From contig JBMHCG010000028.1 in the NCBI GenBank assembly GCA_049890035.1, positions 1-13,681 on the forward strand: a stretch of 13,681 bases of DNA. The letters run 5' to 3'. The notes beneath the pieces were generated by a model. The model saw only the letters and a list, made by a program, of their open reading frames with translations, searched no databases and was not told where the DNA came from. The DNA is from UBA11891 sp049890035. GTDB lineage: Bacteria > Bacteroidota > Bacteroidia > Flavobacteriales > Flavobacteriaceae. Each line of letters opens with the position of its first letter. The first letter of the stretch is position 1. Shown here one piece after another: positions 7,724 through 13,681 of this stretch. The translations under genes and the position numbers were made by a program.

Positions 7724-10700
7724 ATGAAGAAACCAAGTTGCTTTATCTTTTTCGTGTGTATTGGTTTATTCCAACTATCGGGTCAAGGTTTTGAACTCAT
7801 TGCACCAGACCATAGTGGTATCCACTTCGAAAATAAACTCATCGAAACTCCCAAAAGTAATATCATTACTTACGAGTATTTTTATAATGGTGGTGGAGTA
7901 GCTGCTGGAGATCTTAACAACGACGGGTTGACAGATCTTATTTTCACATCAAACCAAGGGGAGGCCCGAGTATATCTTAATCTGGGTGGACTCCGATTCA
8001 AAGACATCACGTCTGAAACCAAATTGAACACAGCTAGCGGTTGGAAGACGGGTATCACACTCGCCGATGTAAACAATGACGGATGGTTGGACCTTTACAT
8101 ATCCTACTCAGGAAATTATCAAAAGAAAAATAGAAAAAATCAACTGTATATCAATCAAAAAGATTTAACCTTTAGTGAAGAAGCAAAAAAATATGGGATT
8201 GATGATTTTGGCTTTACCTCACAATCCTCTTTTTTTGACTACGATAAAGATGGAGATCTTGATTTATTCGTCCTCAACCACAATACCAAACTGTTTAGAA
8301 ATTTTGATGCGGCCTACGCCAAAACGCAAACAGATGAGGATGCAGGAGATCGTCTCTATGAAAATATGGGAACACGATTCGTAGATGTTACTCTCGAATC
8401 TGGAATAATTTCAAACCCTATTGGCTACGGACTGGGAGTCATAGTAACTGATACTAACAACGACGGCTGGCCAGACCTATATGTTTCCAATGATTATGTA
8501 GAAGAAGATTATTTGTATGTAAATAATCAAGATGGCACATTCAGTAATGTATTAAAGAGTCAAATGTCTTGTATTTCAAATTTCTCAATGGGTGTAGATG
8601 CCGGAGATATTAATAATGACGGCTGGGTAGATATTATTACGTTAGATATGCTTCCAGAAGACAACGAAAGACAAAAATTACTCTATGCGCCAGACAATTT
8701 TGAACTGTATAATAATATGGTTTTTAATGGATTTCACCATCAATCTATGCGAAACATGTTACAGCTCAATAATGGAAATGGAACCTTTAGTGATATCGGT
8801 CAGCTAGCTGGAGTTTCCAGTACAGACTGGAGTTGGGCACCTTTGCTTGCAGATTTCAATAATGATGGCTTAATAGACTTGTATATAACTAATGGTTATG
8901 GTCGGGATATGATCAATCGTGATGTGATGAAATTTTATATCGATGAACGAGTTAAGTTTACAGAGGGGGTATCCAATAAGGATATGTTTGAAGCCCTTAA
9001 AGGAATCCCATCTACCCCACTTCAAAATTATTATTTTGTCAATAGGGGGGGTATGGAGTTCGAAAACATGACCCATGAAGCAGGTTTTACAGGTGCCGAT
9101 TTCTCACATGGTGCCATTTATTCAGATTTAGACAATGATGGTGATTTAGAAATCGTCGTAAACTGCATGAATCAAAAGGCAAAAATATTTAAAAATTTGT
9201 CCATTGAAAAAGGACAAAACCCTAATTTCATTCAGATTAATCTATTACAAAAAAATAAAAATCCTTATGGAATAGGTTCACGAGTATCCCTATTCACGTC
9301 TAATGGAGAGAAAATGATCCGTGAAGTGAACCCATCTCGAGGATTTCAGTCATCCCTTATGGAACCCATTCACTTTGGGGTAGGAGATTATGTGATAGAT
9401 TCTATACATATTGACTGGAATGATCTAACGCATCAAGTAGTCAAGGGCCCCATAAAACCCAATCAGCGACTGAAAATCGAAAAAAAAGAAGACAAATCCT
9501 TTCCAATCAAACATTTTAAATCAATTTTTCAAGTAACATGTGACACACTGAGAAGTCATCATAGAGAATTACTTGTAAATGATTTTAAAGTGCAACCGCT
9601 TTTACCCTATATGATTTCCTATCATGGTCCTAAAATCAAAAAAGTAGATATTAACCAAGATGGCTTAGATGACTTATTTATTCCAAGTCCCGAAGGACAA
9701 GCACCCAAATTACTGATTCAGAAAAGCGACGGATCATTCATTGAATCCGCACAACCTGATTTAGATGCTTCAAGTTACTACGAAGATACTAATGCCACAT
9801 TTTTTGATGCCGATGCAGACGGAGACTTGGATCTTTATATTGTTTCAGGTGGGTATGGCGCTTTGGATTCAGGCATATCTCTTGAGGATCGATTTTACAG
9901 AAACGATAAGGGCTTGTTCGTTCTTACAAGCCAATTAACACACGATAATTTGGTGGGAGCTGTTGCCGTGCCCTGGGATTTTGATCTAGATGGTGATATA
10001 GATGTCTTTGTTGGCAGTCGCGTAAAACAGGCTGAATTTCCCAAAAGTGCACCCTCCCTACTTCTTGTTAATGATGGTGGTGGTAACTTTTCAAGAAGAA
10101 AATTACCTTTTTTTGAGCGCGTCACCGATGCAAAAGTTGGAGATTTTGATGGGGATCAGGTGGAAGAACTCCTTGTAGTAGGTGATTGGGATTATCCTCG
10201 CGTATTAGCTTTTGAAGAGCGACGTTTTATTGACAAAACAGCCCAATTCTTTACTGAAAATCTGTATGGTTGGTGGAATACAATCCACGTTAATGATGTA
10301 GATGATGATGGCGATTTAGATTTGGTACTAGGAAATTGGGGAACAAATAATCAATTCAAACCTTCACAGGAAGAACCTATGATATTGTACTATGATGATT
10401 TTGATGAAAATGGATACATTGATCCCATATGGTCTTATTTCAATAATGACAACCAATATCCCTTTGTATTGAAAGATGAATTGACGGATCAAATCGTTTC
10501 TCTACGAAAAAAATATGTCACCTATGCGTCTTTCGCCAATGAAACCATGGAGGATATATTTACAACGGAACAACTCGATGAAAGCCCCAAATGCTATACC
10601 AACTTTTTAGAAACTGCATGGTTTGAAAATAAGGAGGGGGTCTTTGTCAAACGCAAATTGCCTAATGAAGTAAATATTTCATCTATCCATGCAATTTATG

Positions 10701-10975
10701 TCTATGATTTTGATGATGATGGTGCTAAAGATATGTTCCTTGCAGGGAACGTGCCATTTAATCGTGTACGAATAGGCCGAAGGGAATCAACTTTTGGCAT
10801 CTACCTCAAAGGGGATGGAAAAGGTAATTTTAGCTACATTTCTAACCGGGAGACGGGAATTAAAATAAATGGATCGGTTCGTTCTCTTGAAATGATTCGA
10901 ACCTCCGACAATAAAAAATTAGTTGTTGGTGTAAACAATAGCAAACCCTTAATCATTACTATCAACAATGAATAG
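7724..10975 (+). CDS. Secreted VCBS/FG-GAP repeat protein with ASPIC/UnbV domain (CRTAC1-like)
   Basis: The protein has 1083 residues. A Sec signal peptide (about 1-20, MKKPSCFIFFVCIGLFQLSG) has no lipobox Cys at the cleavage site. The body is built of FG-GAP/VCBS propeller repeats with calcium-loop motifs DxDxDG or DxNNDG at 63, 115, 172, 243, 295, 377, 468, 642, 695, 752, 807 (degenerate DFDGDQ), 858, 892 (DFDENG) and 995. Between the two clusters, at about 502-578, lies an ASPIC/UnbV domain (YGIGSRVSLFTSNGEKMIREV, then GFQSS..IHFGVG and IDSIHIDW). Seven loops precede it and seven follow, suggesting two propellers. Such proteins are thought to act in adhesion or ligand binding outside the cell; no catalytic residues are evident. 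The start is fixed by the signal peptide. No Shine-Dalgarno is visible, and a terminator ends just upstream. Its end overlaps the haloperoxidase gene by 8 bp. It could be an extra surface-binding component of the SusCD system (inference). Confidence 0.93.
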   Translation: MKKPSCFIFFVCIGLFQLSGQGFELIAPDHSGIHFENKLIETPKSNIITYEYFYNGGGVAAGDLNNDGLTDLIFTSNQGEARVYLNLGGLRFKDITSETKLNTASGWKTGITLADVNNDGWLDLYISYSGNYQKKNRKNQLYINQKDLTFSEEAKKYGIDDFGFTSQSSFFDYDKDGDLDLFVLNHNTKLFRNFDAAYAKTQTDEDAGDRLYENMGTRFVDVTLESGIISNPIGYGLGVIVTDTNNDGWPDLYVSNDYVEEDYLYVNNQDGTFSNVLKSQMSCISNFSMGVDAGDINNDGWVDIITLDMLPEDNERQKLLYAPDNFELYNNMVFNGFHHQSMRNMLQLNNGNGTFSDIGQLAGVSSTDWSWAPLLADFNNDGLIDLYITNGYGRDMINRDVMKFYIDERVKFTEGVSNKDMFEALKGIPSTPLQNYYFVNRGGMEFENMTHEAGFTGADFSHGAIYSDLDNDGDLEIVVNCMNQKAKIFKNLSIEKGQNPNFIQINLLQKNKNPYGIGSRVSLFTSNGEKMIREVNPSRGFQSSLMEPIHFGVGDYVIDSIHIDWNDLTHQVVKGPIKPNQRLKIEKKEDKSFPIKHFKSIFQVTCDTLRSHHRELLVNDFKVQPLLPYMISYHGPKIKKVDINQDGLDDLFIPSPEGQAPKLLIQKSDGSFIESAQPDLDASSYYEDTNATFFDADADGDLDLYIVSGGYGALDSGISLEDRFYRNDKGLFVLTSQLTHDNLVGAVAVPWDFDLDGDIDVFVGSRVKQAEFPKSAPSLLLVNDGGGNFSRRKLPFFERVTDAKVGDFDGDQVEELLVVGDWDYPRVLAFEERRFIDKTAQFFTENLYGWWNTIHVNDVDDDGDLDLVLGNWGTNNQFKPSQEEPMILYYDDFDENGYIDPIWSYFNNDNQYPFVLKDELTDQIVSLRKKYVTYASFANETMEDIFTTEQLDESPKCYTNFLETAWFENKEGVFVKRKLPNEVNISSIHAIYVYDFDDDGAKDMFLAGNVPFNRVRIGRRESTFGIYLKGDGKGNFSYISNRETGIKINGSVRSLEMIRTSDNKKLVVGVNNSKPLIITINNE

Positions 10976-12281
10976 ATACCTTCGGACGTATTTCTTTTTT
11001 ATTTTATTACTGATGGTCCACTTCTCTTTTGCTCAAAGGAAGGAATCAAAACAATTTATTGCCGACCTAAAGGCAATTACTGACATTATGGTTTATGATG
11101 TGACTTCTCCTGTTGCTGCAGCACGTTATTATGCCTATACAACATTAACAGCCTATCAAATTCTGTCTTTGAATAATCCTAAAGATTATCCTAGTTTTTT
11201 TCAATTTTTTGAACGGTCATTAATAACTTCATTTCCAAATAAGATCGATTTAGAAGATCCCTCCCTAGCTTATAGGTATGCATTGCTCTACAGTGCAAAA
11301 AAGCTTTTACCATCTGGAGATAAGCTCCAATCTAAATTAGTCACCCTACAACAAGCGCTTCCCAAGCACGAGATGAATTATATCGAATCCATAGCAAAGA
11401 ATATCATTTCTTACGCTAATCAAGACGGCTTTCTACAACTCAATAATTTAAAAAAATATACTCCAAAAAGAGGAGAATCATTTTGGCAACCCACAGGCCC
11501 TGCCTACATGGCCCCCGTAGAACCGCATTGGAACAGTTTAAGTCCAATGTTTTTGAAAGCGGCTGATCAATATAAAACCCGCCCACCAATAGCATATGAT
11601 TTGAATCCACAATCAGAATTCTATAAACTTCTTTTTGAAGTAAAAGAAATTACCGAACGCAATGATAAAGAATTTAATGAAATAGCTGCTTTCTGGGATT
11701 GCAATCCCTATGCCATCTCACAAATTGGCCATTTAGAATTTGGGTTGAAAAAAATATCACCTGGGGGGCATTGGATTGGAATAGCTGGAATCGCTTCTCT
11801 AAAAGCTAGGTTTAGCCTAGAACAGACCATTTTCTCACATACTCTTTTATCTCTTACTATGCATGATGCGTTCATTGCTTGTTGGGATGAAAAATACCGT
11901 TCAAATCGAGTTCGTCCTGAAACCGTTATCAATCGTCGATTTGACAGAATGTGGCGGCCCTTGTTACAAACACCTCCTTTTCCAGAATATGTTTCAGGTC
12001 ATAGTGTTGTTTCTACAGCCGCGGCAGAAATTTTAACCGTGATTTTTGGACCATCCTTTCGATATAGGGATACAACAGAAAAAGAATTTGGTTTGAAAAC
12101 GAGACGATACGTATCCTTTGACCAAGCGGCTAAGGAAGCCTGTATCTCAAGATTGTATGGTGGCATTCACTACAGAGATGCTATAGAAGAGGGTATTTTG
12201 CAAGGAAAGCAAGTAGCTGATTTTATTTTACAGAAAACGAAAAATTCTTTTTCTTATCCATTTATAGATAAACTCAATTAA
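10968..12281 (+). CDS. Vanadium-dependent haloperoxidase / PAP2-superfamily protein, secreted
   Basis: The protein has 437 residues. A signal peptide (about 1-22, ending HFSFAQ) is followed by an all-helical domain of the PAP2/vanadium haloperoxidase superfamily. All residues that bind vanadate or phosphate are present with the expected spacing: Lys309 and Arg316 in KYRSNRVRP (KX6RP), Ser343-Gly344-His345 in EYVSGHS, and Arg395 with His401 in SRLYGGIHYRD. His345 and His401 would be the acid-base and metal-linked histidines. After His401 the Asp stands at +3 rather than the +4 of the SRX5HX3D consensus. Haloperoxidases oxidise halides with hydrogen peroxide, but the same fold includes acid phosphatases, and sequence alone does not settle which activity applies. 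Its ATG lies inside the last codons of the VCBS gene (8-bp overlap, 10968-10975), implying translational coupling, and its stop overlaps the convergent small lipoprotein gene. It is probably periplasmic or extracellular. Confidence 0.9.
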   Translation: MNRYLRTYFFFILLLMVHFSFAQRKESKQFIADLKAITDIMVYDVTSPVAAARYYAYTTLTAYQILSLNNPKDYPSFFQFFERSLITSFPNKIDLEDPSLAYRYALLYSAKKLLPSGDKLQSKLVTLQQALPKHEMNYIESIAKNIISYANQDGFLQLNNLKKYTPKRGESFWQPTGPAYMAPVEPHWNSLSPMFLKAADQYKTRPPIAYDLNPQSEFYKLLFEVKEITERNDKEFNEIAAFWDCNPYAISQIGHLEFGLKKISPGGHWIGIAGIASLKARFSLEQTIFSHTLLSLTMHDAFIACWDEKYRSNRVRPETVINRRFDRMWRPLLQTPPFPEYVSGHSVVSTAAAEILTVIFGPSFRYRDTTEKEFGLKTRRYVSFDQAAKEACISRLYGGIHYRDAIEEGILQGKQVADFILQKTKNSFSYPFIDKLN

Positions 12282-12603
12282 AAAGAGTACACCAATCACT
12301 GGAACTGGCAGTTTGAAACTCGTCATCAAGATTTATCTTGTATCGGTATTCTGTTGTGTCCCTATTGAATTCTAATTCAGAAACTACAATGAATTCCCGC
12401 TGGCACAATTCCTGACAATAACAAAATTCCATGCTATTTTGGCCGATACCCGATAAATGAAAAGCAATCTGTGACCCACCTTCTGTATTTTCATTGGTAA
12501 GCGTGATATACTGGATGGATTCAAAGACAGGTACATTATTTATAATAGTTTCTTTCTCAGGTGCACATGAAAACACTAGGAACAAAAGGTAAAGCTTTTT
12601 CAT
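12274..12603 (-). CDS. Small cysteine-containing lipoprotein of unknown function
   Basis: The protein has 109 residues and I do not recognise the family. The N-terminus MKKLYLLFLVFSC is a convincing lipoprotein signal with lipidated Cys13, followed by APEKETII. The mature part looks beta-rich and contains CYCQELC (Cys61, Cys63, Cys67) and a further Cys105 near the C-terminus (SSDWCTLFN). These could form disulfides or bind a metal or heme, but no CXXCH motif is present. Evidence that it is a real gene is the signal peptide, plausible composition, the absence of a competing reading frame over most of its length, and a divergent gap upstream. Its stop codon lies within the haloperoxidase gene (8-bp convergent overlap), and no terminator separates the two. 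It may be expressed independently of both neighbours. Confidence 0.75.
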   Translation of the reverse strand: MKKLYLLFLVFSCAPEKETIINNVPVFESIQYITLTNENTEGGSQIAFHLSGIGQNSMEFCYCQELCQREFIVVSELEFNRDTTEYRYKINLDDEFQTASSSDWCTLFN

Positions 12604-12740
12604 TTTTTATTTCTAAACTAAGATATGTTTATGACTAGACCTAATTTTTTTGTGTTAAACCCATTAACCTCATTCCTGACTTAACGATAAAAAACTAACT
12701 TTAAAGTCATTGTAACTCCAAGGAAACAACAAAGCATTAA
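12604..12740. promoter_or_regulatory. Divergent intergenic region with possible operator and -7-like element
   Basis: This 137-bp gap separates the leftward small lipoprotein gene from the rightward FAD oxidoreductase gene. On the plus strand, TAACTTTA at 12696-12703 matches the Bacteroidota -7 consensus TAnnTTTG in all but the last base, but no TTG-type -33 element stands at the right distance. It overlaps a perfect 10-bp palindrome, ACTTTAAAGT, at 12698-12707. Upstream, GTTAA (12654-12658) and TTAAC (12664-12668) form a short inverted repeat with a 5-bp spacer, and TTAAC recurs at 12681-12685. These are weak candidates for regulator binding. Confidence 0.25.
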
Positions 12741-13681
12741 ATGAACAATATTTTAAAATATAACTTATTATTGATTGCGATTTTATTCGCCACTAGTTGC
12801 AATCCTCCAAGCTATCATGAAACAGCTGTTCTCGTTGTCGGAGGAGGGACTGCGGGAACCGCAGCTGCTATTAGTAGCGCGAGAATGGGCGTCAAAACAA
12901 TGTTGATTAATGAAACGCCATGGCTGGGGGGGATGCTTACTTCTGCTGGTGTTAGTGCAGTAGATGGAAACACAAAACTTCTTTCTGGTTTTTGGGGTGA
13001 GTTTAGAGATAGTCTGGTGGATCGTTACCAAGGTGCTGATCAACTTAAAACAGGCTGGGTTAGTAACCATATGTTCGAACCTTCTGTTGGTGCTGAGATT
13101 TTTTGGAATATGGCTGAAAACGAAAAATATCTTACAACAAAAATGGAAACCACATGGGATAGCATCGTACAATTATCAGATGGTTGGCGTGTTTTTGCTT
13201 CCAATAAACACACCCAATTTGAAATAAAAGCTAAACAAGTTATTGATGCAACTGAATTGGGTGATGTCTCAAAAAAGGTTGGTATCCCCTACAGTATTGG
13301 AATGGATAGTCGTGATGTGTTTAATGAAGAAATAGCCCCTGAGTTGTCAAATGAGATCATTCAAGATTTGACCTATGTACTCATACTTGAAGCTTCAGAC
13401 TCACTCGTTACTCCAATCAAACCAAATGGTTATGACCCTTCCGTTTTTTATTGTTCAACGGAAAATAACAAATGCCAATTAAAAATGAATCGTGTTTTAT
13501 GGTCCAAAGAAAAAATGATGACCTATGGCAAACTTCCTAACAATAAATACATGATCAATTGGCCTATTCATGGGAACGACTATTATGCCAATGGTCTTGA
13601 ACAAAGTAAAAAACAGCGAAAAATATTATATGAAAGAGCAAAATTGAAATCAAAACAATTTCTGTATTATCTCCAAACTGA
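12741..13681 (+). CDS. FAD-dependent oxidoreductase lipoprotein, N-terminal part (3' end outside window)
   Basis: The frame opens at ATG 12741 and runs without a stop through the right edge (313 full codons). The N-terminus MNNILKYNLLLIAILFATSC is a lipoprotein-like signal with candidate lipidated Cys20. Only 13 residues later comes a dinucleotide-binding fold: TAVLVVGGGTAGTAAAISSARMG with the glycine-rich loop GGGTAG at 34-39, then TMLINETPWLGGMLTSAGV (53-71). KQVIDATELGDVSK, the second FAD-contact motif (ATELGD), and MINWPIHGNDYYANG further on are typical of the FAD_oxidored (PF12831-like) family often found in Bacteroidota polysaccharide loci, sometimes labelled xanthan-lyase-like. The family's reactions are mostly uncharacterised, and substrate and electron acceptor are unknown here. 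The start is supported by the signal peptide. A second start further in would remove the FAD motif. An independent promoter is likely because the preceding gene is divergent. Confidence 0.88.
   Translation, partial: MNNILKYNLLLIAILFATSCNPPSYHETAVLVVGGGTAGTAAAISSARMGVKTMLINETPWLGGMLTSAGVSAVDGNTKLLSGFWGEFRDSLVDRYQGADQLKTGWVSNHMFEPSVGAEIFWNMAENEKYLTTKMETTWDSIVQLSDGWRVFASNKHTQFEIKAKQVIDATELGDVSKKVGIPYSIGMDSRDVFNEEIAPELSNEIIQDLTYVLILEASDSLVTPIKPNGYDPSVFYCSTENNKCQLKMNRVLWSKEKMMTYGKLPNNKYMINWPIHGNDYYANGLEQSKKQRKILYERAKLKSKQFLYYLQT

Noticed and set aside
7724..10975. Repeated AAYAAYGAYGG-like DNA in the VCBS gene as a candidate repeat array
   Set aside because: The similarity is short, irregularly spaced and in frame, and is explained by recurring calcium-loop codons rather than a DNA-level repeat or CRISPR array.
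12327..12340. Perfect inverted repeat CAAGAT-TT-ATCTTG after the haloperoxidase stop
   Set aside because: It has a 6-bp AT-leaning stem with a two-base loop and no T tract, and it lies inside the small lipoprotein gene; it is unlikely to be a terminator.
12783..13172. 129-residue open frame on the minus strand
   Set aside because: It lies fully antisense to the FAD oxidoreductase gene, whose motifs are clear, and its translation has a shadow-like composition with many Cys, Ser and His and no recognisable domain.

Overview
The window looks like a low-GC marine-type Bacteroidota chromosome, most likely a flavobacterium. Support for this is a tandem SusC/SusD pair, lipoproteins with short Bacteroidota-style lipoboxes, the absence of clear Shine-Dalgarno sequences, and AT-rich intergenic gaps. 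This is inferred from gene content and composition, not from a marker gene. Nine protein-coding genes fill nearly all of it. No RNA gene, insertion sequence, CRISPR array or regulator gene was seen, and no stretch over 300 bases lacks a gene.

Layout. (1) Positions 1-884 (+): the C-terminal part of a GH29-type alpha-L-fucosidase with a discoidin-like tail, cut by the left edge. (2) Positions 934-2867 (-): a two-gene unit, with a Tat-exported Gfo/Idh/MocA oxidoreductase followed through an ATGA overlap by a DUF1080 (3-keto-disaccharide hydrolase-like) lipoprotein. (3) Positions 3042-12281 (+): a four-gene array of SusC, SusD (SusD_2 type), a 1083-residue FG-GAP/VCBS protein with an ASPIC/UnbV domain, and a vanadium-dependent haloperoxidase-type protein. 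SusC and SusD are 6 bp apart and the last two genes overlap by 8 bp. A strong intrinsic terminator stands between SusD and the VCBS gene, ending only 5 bases before its start codon. (4) Positions 12274-12603 (-): a small cysteine-containing lipoprotein of unknown function, overlapping the haloperoxidase tail convergently. (5) Positions 12741-13681 (+): a lipoprotein FAD-dependent oxidoreductase (FAD_oxidored type), cut by the right edge.

How the genes may work together. The fucosidase, Gfo/Idh/MocA enzyme, DUF1080 protein and FAD enzyme form a carbohydrate-processing neighbourhood in the cell envelope, possibly including oxidative (3-keto) glycoside cleavage. The SusC-SusD-VCBS-haloperoxidase array is the most interesting part. 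An outer-membrane import pair is linked to a large predicted calcium-binding propeller protein and a secreted enzyme with a complete vanadate/phosphate-binding site, with no glycoside hydrolase or sulfatase in the same unit. Its substrate cannot be read from the sequence.
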